Positions 25,509 to 34,276 of a DNA stretch of 64,000 bases are shown here, in pieces. The position numbers and the translations under genes were made by a program. The stretch spans positions 1-64,000 of the forward strand of contig NZ_LASZ01000005.1 in the NCBI RefSeq assembly GCF_001014645.1, in the 5' to 3' direction. How positions within the stretch are numbered: position 1 is the stretch's first letter; every line of letters begins with the position of its first letter. This DNA is from Luteimonas sp. FCS-9 (GTDB lineage Bacteria; Pseudomonadota; Gammaproteobacteria; Xanthomonadales; Xanthomonadaceae). The notes below the pieces were generated by a model. That model did not search any database. It was not told the origin of the DNA and saw only the letters and a program-made list of their open reading frames with translations.

Positions 25509-25610
25509 GGCCCCGCCGACTGACCTCGGCGCCCGCATCGACCGATACCGTTGCTGCCTTCCGGCCCTGGCGGGATTTTCGATCTAGCGTCGCGAGGGGC
25601 CGACGGGGCC
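25509..25610 (-). ncRNA. ffs: 4.5S signal recognition particle RNA
   Basis: The minus strand folds into one long hairpin: GGCCCCGTCGGC at the 5' end pairs with GTCGGCGGGGCC at the 3' end. The apical part contains CAGGGCCGGAAGGCAGCAACGG, matching the conserved SRP domain IV with its GGAA tetraloop and symmetric loop that bind Ffh. Length about 102 nt, ends estimated from pairing. It converges on the alcohol dehydrogenase gene. Confidence 0.9.
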
Positions 25611-25703
25611 ACCATGGAGACGTACGCCGGGCAGGCCCGGCCCCGCGTCAGCGGGAGGGGGATTCTAGCAGGGCCGGCGCGCCTGCGCCTATCCGTTGCC
25701 GCC

Positions 25704-26261
25704 TCATTCGCCCCGCTCCACCACCGGCACGCCGTCGTGCTGACGGAAGCGGATCGCGTAGGACAGCCGCACGGGCGTCGGCGTCTCGGTCGCGTCCGCA
25801 GCGCTGCAGGGATCGCTGCCGTCGAACCCGTCCGGCGCGGTGCACAGCGCGGCGGGCCAGTAGGTCCAGGCGCGCACGGCGGCCAGCGTCGGCGCCACGA
25901 ACGCGGCGCGATCGGGCACGTCGCCGGGCATCGTGCAACGCGCATCCGCTCGCTCGGCGGCGGCCGTCACCTGGCCCTGGGTGCCGACGACGACATCCAC
26001 GCAGACCTCGACCGGCGGCAGGCGCAGCGGCAGCAACTCGGCGGGATAGGCCGGCAACGCGGCGGGTTGTTCGAGCGTGGGATAGACGAAGCGCTGGTGG
26101 CGCCCGAGGGCCATCCGGTGGGTATCGCCCTCGGGCGCCAGCAACGCGGCACCGACCTCGCCGCGCGCGGGCGGCGCCGGCGGCGGTTCCGGCGGCACCG
26201 GTACGCTCGCGCAGCCGGCCAGCAGCAGGGCGAAGACGCCAGGCGCCGCCGTCCGTGTCAC
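25704..26261 (-). CDS. Putative lipoprotein with TonB-C-like segment
   Basis: A 185-aa protein with lipobox LLLAGC (Cys at about 17) followed by a proline-rich stretch (VPVPPEPPPAPPARG). The mature part has PLRLPPVEVCVDVVVGTQGQV and FVAPTLAAVRAWTYWPA, which recalls the TonB C-terminal fold (strand-helix with VRxWxxxPA), but this is weak. It starts with GTG overlapping the moaE stop (GTGA), so it is the last gene of the moa run, although no molybdopterin role is apparent. Confidence 0.7.
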   Translation of the reverse strand: MTRTAAPGVFALLLAGCASVPVPPEPPPAPPARGEVGAALLAPEGDTHRMALGRHQRFVYPTLEQPAALPAYPAELLPLRLPPVEVCVDVVVGTQGQVTAAAERADARCTMPGDVPDRAAFVAPTLAAVRAWTYWPAALCTAPDGFDGSDPCSAADATETPTPVRLSYAIRFRQHDGVPVVERGE

Positions 26262-26704
26262 TGCGGCGCCCCGTCCCCTGCCGGTTCGGGATGCAGCCAG
26301 GTGGCATCGCCGTCCGCGTAGCGCTCGTGCTTCCAGATCGGCACGCGGTCCTTGATCTCGTCGATGATGTAGCGGCAGGCATCGAACGCCGCGCCGCGGT
26401 GCGGGGCGGACACGCCGACCCACACCGCCATGTCGCCGATCGCCAGGTCGCCGATGCGATGCACGCACACGGCCTCGCACAGCGCGAAGCGCGCGCGGGC
26501 CTCGGCGAGCACCTTCGCGCCCTCGGCCTGCGCCAACTCGACATAGGATTCGTAGCGCAGCCCGAGCACCGGGCGGCCGTCGTTGTGGTCGCGCACCCAG
26601 CCTTCGAAGCTGGCGAAGGCGCCGGCGCGATCGTGCTGCAGCCGCGCGCGCAACGGGACCAGGTCGACCGGCGCGTCGGCCAGCCAGAAGTCGCGATCGG
26701 TCAT
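26258..26704 (-). CDS. moaE: Molybdopterin synthase catalytic subunit MoaE
   Basis: A 148-aa MoaE, which together with MoaD converts precursor Z (cPMP) to molybdopterin. Family segments are GAFASFEGWVRDHNDGR, LRYESYVELA, VCVHRIGDLAIGD and IIDEIKDRVPIWKHERYADG, with the catalytic lysine in the IWKHE motif. The start ATG at 26704 lies 1 nt after the moaD stop. The stop overlaps the downstream lipoprotein start. Confidence 0.95.
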   Translation of the reverse strand: MTDRDFWLADAPVDLVPLRARLQHDRAGAFASFEGWVRDHNDGRPVLGLRYESYVELAQAEGAKVLAEARARFALCEAVCVHRIGDLAIGDMAVWVGVSAPHRGAAFDACRYIIDEIKDRVPIWKHERYADGDATWLHPEPAGDGAPQ

Positions 26705-26705
26705 T

Positions 26706-26948
26706 TCAGCCTCCGCTGACCGGGGGAATGAAGGCGATCTCGCTGTCGCCGCGGACCGCATCGTCCCAGCGCGCGAACGCGCCGTCGACGGCAACGCGCA
26801 GGCGCTCGGCCGGCAGCGCGAAGCCGTGCTGTGCGCGTACCTCGGCGTAGAGCGCGCGCAGGTCGGGCGCGGTGGTCTGCCAGGTCTCCTCGCTGCGGCC
26901 GGCGGCATCGCGCAGGCTGGCGAAGTACAACAGTCGAACGTCGGTCAT
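26706..26948 (-). CDS. moaD: Molybdopterin synthase sulfur carrier MoaD
   Basis: An 80-aa ubiquitin-like sulfur carrier. It starts [17 protein letters not shown] and ends [10 protein letters not shown]; the terminal Gly-Gly is the site of thiocarboxylation. It overlaps moaC by 4 nt (ATGA) and is followed directly by moaE. Confidence 0.95.
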   Translation of the reverse strand: MTDVRLLYFASLRDAAGRSEETWQTTAPDLRALYAEVRAQHGFALPAERLRVAVDGAFARWDDAVRGDSEIAFIPPVSGG

Positions 26949-27463
26949 GGTGCGGCACCTCCCTCGATCGTGCCGACGTCGCGCTTGCCGCCGCGCTTGC
27001 CGACCAGCTTCGCCGGTCCGAGCACGATGGCGTGCGAGAGCGCCTTGCACATGTCGTAGACGGTCAGCGCGGCGACGGTCGCGCCGGTCAGCGCTTCCAT
27101 CTCCACGCCGGTGCGGTGGGTGGTCTTGACGGTGCAGTCGATGCGCAGCTCGCGCTCGCCGCACCAGTCGATCGCGATCCGCACGCCGTCGATCGGCAGC
27201 GGGTGGCAGAACGGGATCAGCTCAAAGGTGCGCTTGACCGCCATCGTGCCGGCGACGATCGCGGTGTCGACGATCCCGCCCTTGGCGCTGCGCAGGCCGC
27301 TGGCGCGCAGTTGCGCGGCGACCGGCGCCGGGAACCGGATGCGGCATTCGGCACTCGCGGCGCGGGCGGTGACGGTTTTGGCCGAGACGTCGACCATGGT
27401 CGGCCGGCCGTCGGGATCGATGTGGGTCAGCGTCGGGGACGCCGGGGTTCTGCTGCGGGCCAT
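26945..27463 (-). CDS. moaC: Cyclic pyranopterin monophosphate synthase MoaC
   Basis: A 172-aa MoaC, second step of molybdopterin synthesis. Diagnostic segments are [30 protein letters not shown], and [19 protein letters not shown] followed by LTVYDMCKA, with the catalytic lysine near the C-terminus (KRGGKRD). The start at 27463 ([16 protein letters not shown]) gives the normal length; a codon at 27526 would add 21 unusual residues. It lies 75 bp downstream of moaA. Confidence 0.95.
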   Translation of the reverse strand: MARSRTPASPTLTHIDPDGRPTMVDVSAKTVTARAASAECRIRFPAPVAAQLRASGLRSAKGGIVDTAIVAGTMAVKRTFELIPFCHPLPIDGVRIAIDWCGERELRIDCTVKTTHRTGVEMEALTGATVAALTVYDMCKALSHAIVLGPAKLVGKRGGKRDVGTIEGGAAP

Positions 27464-27538
27464 TTCGCCTGCGTCGTGACTGCGGAACCCGGATGGTACC
27501 GGCCCCGGTGTCCGGCGTCCCCTCACGGGGTGCTCCGC

Positions 27539-28561
27539 TCAGCCGCCGACCAGGAACATTTCGACGTGCCGGCGCGGGGCGCGGGTGCTGCCGCGCAGTT
27601 CGCTGTAGCGGTCGGCACGGCGCGACCACAGGTCGGTGAGCCGGGACGCGAACGCGGCCTCGCCCTCGGCCAGCCAGCCGCGCAGCGGCTGCCCCTGGCC
27701 GGCGAACAGGCAGGTGTAGAGGCTGCCGTCGGCCGAGACGCGGGCGCGATGGCAGTCGCCGCAGAACGGCGCGGTCACCGAGCTGATGAAGCCGATCTCG
27801 CCGGCGCCGTCCGCATAGGCGTGCCGCTGGGCGACCTCGCCGCGGTAGTCGGCATCGAGCGCGCGCAGCGGCCAGCGCGCCTGGATGCGCGCGTGCAGTT
27901 CGCGCGAGGGCACCACCAGCGCGCGGTCCCAGCCGTTGCAGGTGCCCACGTCCATGTACTCGATGAAGCGCACGACGTGGCCGGTGCCGCGGAAATGCGC
28001 CGCCATGCGCTCGACCTCGTGGTCGTTGACGCCGCGCTGCACCACGCAGTTGAACTTGATCGACGAGAACCCGGCGCGTTCGGCCGCGTCCACGCCTGCC
28101 AGCACCGCGTCGATGTCGCCGCGCCCGCCCGACAACTGGTGGAACAGCGCCGGATCGAGCGCATCGAGGCTGATCGTCAGGCGCCGCAGGCCGGCGTCGC
28201 GCAGCGCCTGGGCCTGGCGCGCGAGCAGCGAGCCATTGGTCGTCATCGCCAGGTCCTCGATGCCGGGGACCTTGGCCAAACGTTCGATCAGCGACGGCAG
28301 GTGCTTGCGCAGCAGCGGCTCGCCGCCGGTGATGCGCAGCTTGCGCATGCCCAGCCGCGCGAAGCCGCGCACCAGCGTCTCGATCTCGTCGAACGACAGC
28401 CGCCCGGCCTGGTCGAAACCGTAGTCGTCGGGCACGCGATCGGCGGGCATGCAGTAGCCGCAGCGGAAGTTGCAGGCCTCGATCACCGACAGCCGCAGGT
28501 CGTGCAGCGGGCGGCCGAGGCGGTCCAGCGGGGCCTGGGGCAGTTGCGGCAGGGCGCTCAT
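27539..28561 (-). CDS. moaA: GTP 3',8-cyclase MoaA (radical SAM)
   Basis: A 340-aa radical-SAM enzyme for the first step of molybdenum cofactor synthesis. The SAM cluster is Cys30-x3-Cys34-x2-Cys37 (ACNFRCGYC), ITGGEPLLRK follows, and the C-terminal substrate cluster is FCGDCHRARVSADGSLYTC. The protein ends in the Gly-Gly tail required for activity (MFLVGG). It overlaps the upstream MBL-fold gene by 4 nt. Confidence 0.96.
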   Translation of the reverse strand: MSALPQLPQAPLDRLGRPLHDLRLSVIEACNFRCGYCMPADRVPDDYGFDQAGRLSFDEIETLVRGFARLGMRKLRITGGEPLLRKHLPSLIERLAKVPGIEDLAMTTNGSLLARQAQALRDAGLRRLTISLDALDPALFHQLSGGRGDIDAVLAGVDAAERAGFSSIKFNCVVQRGVNDHEVERMAAHFRGTGHVVRFIEYMDVGTCNGWDRALVVPSRELHARIQARWPLRALDADYRGEVAQRHAYADGAGEIGFISSVTAPFCGDCHRARVSADGSLYTCLFAGQGQPLRGWLAEGEAAFASRLTDLWSRRADRYSELRGSTRAPRRHVEMFLVGG

Positions 28562-29316
28562 GCGCGCACATCCTGCGCGTGCGCCGGTGCACGCAGCGCG
28601 AACCGATCGCCCGGGCGCGCCACGCGATGGCCGCGCGCGCGCATCGCCTCGCCGTCGGCGTCCGATGCGTAGTGGTAGAGCACGCAGCGGGCGAGCAGCG
28701 CGGGCGGATAGTCGCGTTCGAGATCGTCGATGCCGCTGTGCGACGGATTGCCGTGCAGGCCGCAGTCGTGGGCGACCAGCTCGTCGCGGTCGGCATAGCG
28801 CGCGAGCATCTCCGGAACGGGCCGCGTGTCGCCGCTCCACACCAGGCTGCCGGGCAGCCGCAGCCCATAGGCCGTCTCCGGCCAGTGGTGGCGCACCGGG
28901 AACACCTCCAGGCGCACGCCGTCGTGCCAGAAGGCCTCGCCGACCGGGATCAGCCGGAACGCGTCCCAGAAGTTCGCGCCGCCTTCGGCGAGCACGTTGG
29001 GATAGTCGCCCACGCGCCGGTGCAGCAGCGGCACCACCGGGGCCGGCACATACAGCGGCATCGCGCCGCGACGCGCGGGATCGAAGTAGCGGTCGACGAA
29101 CAGCCGCTCGAAGCCGCCGACGTGGTCGAGGTGCACATGGGTGACGAACAGCGCGCGCGGCGCCTCGCCGTAGCGATCGAGATGCGCGGTCAGGCCTTCG
29201 TTGCCGCAGTCGATCGTCAGCCACGGCGCGCCGTCGCGCTCGATCGTCGCCATCGGCGAGCCCAATGCGACCGCCGACGCGTTGCCGACCCCCAGGAACC
29301 GCAGTGCCCAGTCCAT
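28558..29316 (-). CDS. Metallo-beta-lactamase-fold hydrolase
   Basis: A 252-aa MBL-fold protein. Metal ligands are HVHLDH (about 60-65), Asp in WSGDTRPVP and histidines in VRHHWPET and AHDCGLH. Sequence features (WLTIDCGNEGLTAHLD, YVALMT-free lactonase-like length) suggest the ribonuclease-Z/lactonase-like hydrolase group, but the substrate cannot be called. It is sandwiched between kdkA (1-nt overlap, TGATG) and moaA (ATGA), so it is cotranslated with both. Confidence 0.83.
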   Translation of the reverse strand: MDWALRFLGVGNASAVALGSPMATIERDGAPWLTIDCGNEGLTAHLDRYGEAPRALFVTHVHLDHVGGFERLFVDRYFDPARRGAMPLYVPAPVVPLLHRRVGDYPNVLAEGGANFWDAFRLIPVGEAFWHDGVRLEVFPVRHHWPETAYGLRLPGSLVWSGDTRPVPEMLARYADRDELVAHDCGLHGNPSHSGIDDLERDYPPALLARCVLYHYASDADGEAMRARGHRVARPGDRFALRAPAHAQDVRA

Positions 29317-30074
29317 CAGATGCCCCGGCTCCAGAGCACGTCGTAGGAGCGGCGCAGGCGCGCGAAATCCGCCGCCACCGCGTCCTCGCTGCGCGCCCCG
29401 CGCAGCTTCTGCAGCGAGCGCTCCAGCCGCGCAAGGTTGCGCGCGCGCCAGCGGGTCTCGGGAATGCGCAGGCGGCCGCGGTCGAGATCGATCAGCCAGC
29501 CCTTGCCCAGGCCGTCGAACAGGATGTTGTGGGCGTTGAGGTCGGCATGGTCCAGCCCGGCGCGATGGAAGCGCGCGATCAGGCGGCCGGTCTGCTCCCA
29601 AGGCGCGTCTTCAGGCGCCTGCGCGACCAGATCGGCCAGCGAGCGCACGTCGACCAGCCGCTCGATCAGGATCCAGGCCCGGTAGGTGAGCCCGCGGCGC
29701 AGGTAGCTCGCGGCGATGGGCTGGGGCACCGGCAGGTCGCGCTGCAGCAGTTCGCGCAGCAGCCGGAACTCGACGAAGCTGCGCACGCGCGGCCCGCCGC
29801 GCCACAGGTGCAGGTCGCGGTTGACGCGGCCGACCATGCCGCCGCGCAGGTACTGCCGCAGCACGCACGGCCCGTGCGAGGCGTCGATGAACCACGCGCC
29901 GCCGCGCCCGCTGCCCGAGACCCGCTGCGCGCGCTCGCCCCACAGCGCCGGATCGAACCAGCGCGGATCGGCTTGCCGCAGCTGCGTGCCGTCGAACAGA
30001 ATGGCGCCGTACTCGCCCGCGCGACCGTCCGCCGGAATCGGCGTCAGGCTTTCGCTGGGGTCGAATCTGTTCAT
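29316..30074 (-). CDS. kdkA: 3-deoxy-D-manno-octulosonic acid kinase
   Basis: A 252-aa Kdo kinase of the WaaP/protein-kinase-like fold. It phosphorylates the Kdo residue of the LPS inner core at O-4. Motifs are the catalytic loop [12 protein letters not shown] and metal site IDLDRGRLR, with [14 protein letters not shown] near the C-terminus; [11 protein letters not shown] is a further family segment. It lies beside a heptosyltransferase gene transcribed in the opposite direction and a DUF6165 gene, forming an LPS-core neighbourhood. It is the promoter-proximal gene of a seven-gene minus-strand run to 25.7 kb. Confidence 0.9.
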   Translation of the reverse strand: MNRFDPSESLTPIPADGRAGEYGAILFDGTQLRQADPRWFDPALWGERAQRVSGSGRGGAWFIDASHGPCVLRQYLRGGMVGRVNRDLHLWRGGPRVRSFVEFRLLRELLQRDLPVPQPIAASYLRRGLTYRAWILIERLVDVRSLADLVAQAPEDAPWEQTGRLIARFHRAGLDHADLNAHNILFDGLGKGWLIDLDRGRLRIPETRWRARNLARLERSLQKLRGARSEDAVAADFARLRRSYDVLWSRGI

Positions 30075-30162
30075 CCAGCGAGTTTACCAAGCCTTGGCCC
30101 CTGCCCCGCCCGTCGCGCCCCCCGTTTCCGCCGGACCGGCGCCTGCTTTCAGGCCCCGTTCC

Positions 30163-31206
30163 GTGTGCCTGCTGCGCCTGTCGGCGCTCGGCGACGTGAC
30201 CCACGTGCTGCCGTTGATCGAGACGCTGCGCCGCGCCTGGCCCGACGTCGCGCTGAGCTGGGTCATCGGCAAGGGTGAGCATCGCCTGCTCGAAGGCCTG
30301 CCGGGCGTGGACTTCGTCGTCTACGACAAGAAAACGGGGCTGGCCGGCATGCGTGCGATGCGGCGCGAACTGCGCGCGCGCCTGGGCACGGCGCGCCGGT
30401 TCGACGCGCTGCTGCAGATGCAGGTCGCCGCGCGCGCGAACCTGCTCTCGGGCTTCGTGCCCGCGCGCCGGCGCGTGGGCTACGACCGCGCCCGGTCCAA
30501 GGACCTGCACGGCCTGTTCGTCAACGAGCGCATTCCCGACCGGCCCGGCATCCACGTGCTCGACGCGATCGGCAGCTTCTGCGAGCCGCTGGGCCTGCGC
30601 CAGGACGCGGTGACCTGGGCGATGCCGGTGCCCGACGACGCGCACGCCTGGGCGCGGGCGCAGTGGGACGACGACGGCCGGCCGGTGCTGATGATCTCGC
30701 CGTGCTCGAGCCACGTGCGCCGCAACTGGTATCCCGACCGCCACGCCGCGCTCGCCGACCACGCCGCGGACGCCGGCTGGCGGGTGGTGCTGTGCGGCGG
30801 CCGCAGCGAACTGGAGCGCCGTACGGCCGACGCGATCCTGGCGGCGATGCGGCACGAGGCGCTCGACCTGGTCGGCAAGGACACGCTCAAGCAGTTGCCG
30901 GCACTGCTGGCGCGCGCGCAGCTGCTGGTCACGCCCGATTCGGGGCCGATGCACATCGCCAACGCGATGGGCACCAAGGTGCTGGGCCTGCACGCGGCCA
31001 GCAACCCGGCGCGCAGTGGCCCGTACTCGGACCGCCGGTTCTGCGTGGACCGCTACGACGACGCCGCGCGCCGGTTCCTCGGCAAGCCGGCGGCGGATCT
31101 CAAATGGGGCACCAAGATCGAGTTCGACGACGTCATGGCGCTGGTCACCCTCGACGACACGATCCAAGCGTTCGAGCGCCGGCGCGCCGACCTCGGGCAG
31201 GCTTGA
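30163..31206 (+). CDS. Glycosyltransferase family 9 (heptosyltransferase-like)
   Basis: A 347-aa GT9 protein that would add heptose to the LPS inner core. It opens with LLRLSALGDVTHVLPLIETL, the N-terminal donor-proximal motif; the C-terminal half has LLVTPDSGPMHIANAMGTKVLGLHAAS, the ADP-heptose binding region. GTG at 30163 places the motif at the usual distance from the N-terminus; a TTG at 30094 is in frame and would add 23 Pro/Ala-rich residues, and neither has a good ribosome site. It is divergent from kdkA and converges on DUF6165. Confidence 0.87.
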   Translation: MCLLRLSALGDVTHVLPLIETLRRAWPDVALSWVIGKGEHRLLEGLPGVDFVVYDKKTGLAGMRAMRRELRARLGTARRFDALLQMQVAARANLLSGFVPARRRVGYDRARSKDLHGLFVNERIPDRPGIHVLDAIGSFCEPLGLRQDAVTWAMPVPDDAHAWARAQWDDDGRPVLMISPCSSHVRRNWYPDRHAALADHAADAGWRVVLCGGRSELERRTADAILAAMRHEALDLVGKDTLKQLPALLARAQLLVTPDSGPMHIANAMGTKVLGLHAASNPARSGPYSDRRFCVDRYDDAARRFLGKPAADLKWGTKIEFDDVMALVTLDDTIQAFERRRADLGQA

Positions 31207-31233
31207 GCGGCGGGTGCTGCCCCGCGGGCGCAG

Positions 31234-31644
31234 TCAGGGCGCGGCGTCGCCCGTGCGATAGTCGGCGTAGGACTTTTCCTCGACATAGGCCGAGCCCAGC
31301 GCGAGGTTGATCGCCTTCTTGATGCGCGCGCGCTCGTCGTTCTCGATGTAGACGCTGCGCGCCAACTGCACGAACGCCTCGTCGAAGGCCTGGGCCTTCT
31401 CCTTGAGCCGGATCTCGTCCTCGATGTCCCACAGCCGCTCGTTGACGGCCTTCAGGTCGGCGCGCAGCCGCACGATGTCGTGCCCGGCGCCCGGATGCGC
31501 CATCCAGGTCTGCTCCAGCGCGGTCAGCTCCCGGCGCACGTTGGCGAGCTTGGCGGCATCGGTCATGCGCTCGGACTTGATCTGCAGGATCGAGATCTTG
31601 TCGAGCAGCTCGCCGAAGGACACGGGCACGGAAATCTCGGACAT
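31234..31644 (-). CDS. DUF6165 family protein
   Basis: A 136-aa soluble, largely helical protein: MSEISVPVSFGELLDKISIL, KLANVRRELTALEQ, then NERLWDIEDEIRLKE and SVYIENDERARIKKAIN. This pattern fits DUF6165, which often lies beside LPS-core genes, but its function is unknown. No signal peptide. The gene converges on the heptosyltransferase with 27 bp between stops. Its upstream side is a repeat-rich interval. Confidence 0.75.
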   Translation of the reverse strand: MSEISVPVSFGELLDKISILQIKSERMTDAAKLANVRRELTALEQTWMAHPGAGHDIVRLRADLKAVNERLWDIEDEIRLKEKAQAFDEAFVQLARSVYIENDERARIKKAINLALGSAYVEEKSYADYRTGDAAP

Positions 31645-31992
31645 GGGGGCTGCCGGAACGGACGGGCCGGCCAGTGTACCGCTGCCGCGGAGGGGCCGCG
31701 GTGGGCGATGCCGCGTGGATTCGGCCACGATCGAAGAGCACGACGCGTATCTCACCTCCCCCGCCTGCGGGGGAGGTCGGCGCCAACAGGCGCCGGGTGG
31801 GGGCACGGGCTTTGCGCGAACACGGGCTTTGCGCGAAGAAGCATCCCCACCCAACCCTTGAAAGGCGCAATGCCCCGCAAGCGGGGGAAGGCACCAAAAC
31901 GCAGCACGGCGCGCGAGTGACCTCCCCGCACGCGGGGGAAGGCTTCCCTCTCGCGCCTCGTGCGGCCGGGCCGGACGTACGCGAAAACCCAC
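31645..31992. repeat. Dispersed copy of the 'gggggagg' intergenic repeat
   Basis: No gene. 31754-31775 (cctcccccgcctgcgggggagg), 31859-31898 and 31921-31947 contain the same GC stems and 'gtgggggcacgggctttgcgcgaa' spacers as the 1-612 array, plus a small internal duplication of 'cacgggctttgcgcgaa' (31804-31838). It appears to be a broken, rearranged member of the family. Confidence 0.7.
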
Positions 31993-32021
31993 AAAAAAGG
32001 GCTGCGTCCAGGACGCAGCCC
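31993..32021 (-). terminator. Terminator after tRNA-Ser(CGA)
   Basis: On the minus strand an 11-bp perfect stem (GGGCTGCGTCC / GGACGCAGCCC, 1-nt loop in the plus reading) is followed by six U (31993-31998 A-run). It lies 12 nt beyond the tRNA 3' end. Confidence 0.88.
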
Positions 32022-32032
32022 CTTGTCGATTC

Positions 32033-32123
32033 TGGCGGAGAGGGGGGGATTCGAACCCCCGAGGCGCTATAAACGCCTGCCTGATTTCGAGTCAGGTACA
32101 TTCAACCACTCTGCCACCTCTCC
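32033..32123 (-). tRNA. tRNA-Ser(CGA)
   Basis: 91 nt including CCA. Acceptor GGAGAGG / CCTCTCC, anticodon stem CCTGA / TCAGG with loop CTCGAAA (anticodon CGA), long variable arm, T-loop GGTTCGAACC. Confidence 0.96.
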
Positions 32124-32408
32124 GGTGGTCCCGGGCCTGCGTGCAGATCCCGGGGGCGCAATCATACGGGGGCCGTGCTTGGCCGACAAGCGGGCGACGC
32201 CGGACGCGGAGGCCGCTCGATTTCAACAGGCGCGTCGAGGCCTCGACGCGAACCCCACGCGCGACGCACGGCGTTCGGCAGCCCGCCGCCCGCGCCCCGT
32301 CCGCATGGCCGGCGCATTCACGCCATGCCGCCTGGCCGCCCTGCACCCTCCACGTCCCATTAACCGCCAGCTGACTAGGGTCATTGGCCTCCAGTACGGA
32401 CGAACGTC

Positions 32409-33704
32409 ATGCCACAACCCACCGTGCTGATCCTCGACGACGACGGCACGTTCTCCCGCGCCGCCGGACAGCTTGCCTTCGCGGCCGGGTTGCGCGTCCA
32501 ACTCGCCGAAACGCTCGCCGAGGCCCGCGATTTCCTGTCGCGCGCCCGTGCCGACCTGATGCTGCCCGACCTGCAACTGCCCGACGGGTCCGGCCTCGAC
32601 CTGCTCGACGACATCGACCTGGCCGAACATGGCCAGATCGCGGTCGTCACCGGGCGGCCCACGGTCGAATCGGCCGCGCGCGCGGTCGCCTCGCCGGTGA
32701 TCGAATACCTGGTCAAGCCGCTCGACCCCACCCAGCTGCGCCGGCTGATGGAGCGAGCGGTCGCGCGCTACCGCCCACCGCGCTCGCCCGACGTGCCGGC
32801 CGCGATCGGCGACATCGCCGGCAACTCGCCGCAGATCCGCCGCGTCGTCGACCAGGTCCTGCGCATCGGCGCCACCGACGCGCCGGTGCTGGTGTCGGGC
32901 GAGCACGGCACCGGCAAGACGCTCGTCGCACGGGCGCTGCACACCGCCAGCGGGCGCAAGGGGCCGCTGGTCACCGTGGACTGCAGCGCGACCACGCCCG
33001 AGCGACTCGCCGCCGACCTGTTCGACGACGGCGACGGCCTCGGCGACGCCTTCCGCCGCGCCGCGGACGGGACGTTGTTCCTCGCCGACCTCACGGCGAT
33101 GCCGATGCCGTTGCAGGCCCGGCTGCTGCGCGCGCTCGAGGACGGCACCGACCGGTCCGGCCCGAGCGCACGGCTGGTCGCGGCCACGCACCGCGACCCG
33201 CACGAGGCGATGCGCGAGGGCACGCTGCGCGACGATCTCTACCATCTGCTGGCGGCACTGCCGCTGCCGGCGCTGCGCGACCGCGACGAGGACGTGGCGG
33301 TGCTCGCGCACCTGTTCGTCGACAAGCTCAACGCGCACTACGGCCGCAGCAAGCGGCTGGCCGCCGGCAGCGAGTCCGGGCTGCTGCGCCACGACTGGCC
33401 CGGCAACGTGCGCGAGCTGCGCAGCGCGGTCCAGCGTGCCTACCTGCTGCAGGAAGGCGACGAGCTGTACGTGCGGCCGAGCCTGCCGAGCGAGACGGTG
33501 CTCAAGGAGTCGGAGACCTCGATCATGTTCTCGGTCGGCACGACGCTGGCCGAACTCGAGCGTCGCGCGCTGCTCAAGACCCTGGCGCACTTCAACAACG
33601 ACAAGACCGCCACCGCGCGGGCACTGGGCATCAGCGTGCGCACCGTCCACAACCAGCTCGCACGTCTGGCCGGGCAGGACGCCGGCCGCAAGGCCGCGCC
33701 GTGA
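32409..33704 (+). CDS. NtrC-like response regulator with degenerate AAA+ domain
   Basis: A 431-aa protein. The receiver domain (1-120) is intact: acidic pair at Asp10-Asp12, phospho-acceptor Asp54 (LPDLQLPDG), Thr81 and Lys103. The AAA+ domain (about 135-365) keeps Walker A GEHGTGKT (164-171) and NVREL, but the sigma-54-contacting GAFTGA loop is missing (DGDGLGDAFRRA instead) and the Walker B GTLFLDE reads GTLFLAD. The C-terminal Fis-type helix-turn-helix (about 385-420, TATARALGISVRTVHNQL) remains. It is therefore unlikely to activate sigma-54 promoters in the standard way. A small ORF overlaps its stop. Confidence 0.9.
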   Translation: MPQPTVLILDDDGTFSRAAGQLAFAAGLRVQLAETLAEARDFLSRARADLMLPDLQLPDGSGLDLLDDIDLAEHGQIAVVTGRPTVESAARAVASPVIEYLVKPLDPTQLRRLMERAVARYRPPRSPDVPAAIGDIAGNSPQIRRVVDQVLRIGATDAPVLVSGEHGTGKTLVARALHTASGRKGPLVTVDCSATTPERLAADLFDDGDGLGDAFRRAADGTLFLADLTAMPMPLQARLLRALEDGTDRSGPSARLVAATHRDPHEAMREGTLRDDLYHLLAALPLPALRDRDEDVAVLAHLFVDKLNAHYGRSKRLAAGSESGLLRHDWPGNVRELRSAVQRAYLLQEGDELYVRPSLPSETVLKESETSIMFSVGTTLAELERRALLKTLAHFNNDKTATARALGISVRTVHNQLARLAGQDAGRKAAP

Positions 33705-33913
33705 GCCCGCCCGGCCCGCAGCCCGGCGGCGCGGACCCCGACTGGCTGCACGCGATGCGCAACGCGGCCAATGCGGCCGCGATTGCCGCCGCTGCGGTGC
33801 GCAGTGCGCTCGAGGCCGGCGACCAAGCACGCGCGGCCCGGTTTCTCGACGAGGCCGACGCCGCGTGCGGGCGCATGCGCACGTTGCTGACGCCACCCGC
33901 GAGCCGCGGCTGA
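33701..33913 (+). CDS. Small helical protein, possible DHp/Hpt-like
   Basis: A 70-aa protein starting at GTG that overlaps the upstream regulator stop (GTGA). After a Pro/Gly-rich start, two helices are predicted: WLHAMRNAANAAAIAAAAVRS and ARAARFLDEADAACGRMRTLL. The LHAMRN segment resembles the H-box of histidine phosphotransfer or dimerisation domains, which would fit its position after a receiver-domain regulator. The resemblance is short and unproven. Confidence 0.55.
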   Translation: MSPPGPQPGGADPDWLHAMRNAANAAAIAAAAVRSALEAGDQARAARFLDEADAACGRMRTLLTPPASRG

Positions 33914-33931
33914 GCGCGCACGCCGCCGGCG

Positions 33932-34276
33932 CTACAGTCCCAGGAGCGCCAGTGCCTGCGCGAGGTCGATCGGCTTCAGGCAGTGCGCGGCGTCCGCGAA
34001 CTCCCCCGGCAGCAGGTCGCGGTCGTAACCGGACGCGAACACGAACGGGACACCCGTCTGCCGCAACCGGCGCGCGAGCGGGTAGCTCTTCTCGCCGTCG
34101 AGGTTGACGTCGAGGATGGCGGCGTCGAGGTCGGGCTCGCGTTCGACCAGCGCGAGCGCGGCGTCCAGCGTGGCGACCGGGCCGACGACGGCGAAGCCGC
34201 GCGCGCACAGGCCGTCGTGCAGGTGCATCGCCAGCATGTATTCGTCCTCGGCAACGAGGACCCGCGGCCGCCTCAT
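33932..34276 (-). CDS. Single-domain response regulator
   Basis: A 114-aa stand-alone receiver. Acidic residues in VAEDEYML, phospho-acceptor Asp in AILDVNLDGEKSY, Ser in VFASGYD and Lys in CLKPID are all present. The start ATG at 34276 overlaps the stop of the upstream HWE histidine kinase by 4 nt, so the pair forms a two-component unit. With no output domain it probably acts by phospho-relay or protein binding, as in HWE-kinase general-stress systems. Confidence 0.92.
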   Translation of the reverse strand: MRRPRVLVAEDEYMLAMHLHDGLCARGFAVVGPVATLDAALALVEREPDLDAAILDVNLDGEKSYPLARRLRQTGVPFVFASGYDRDLLPGEFADAAHCLKPIDLAQALALLGL

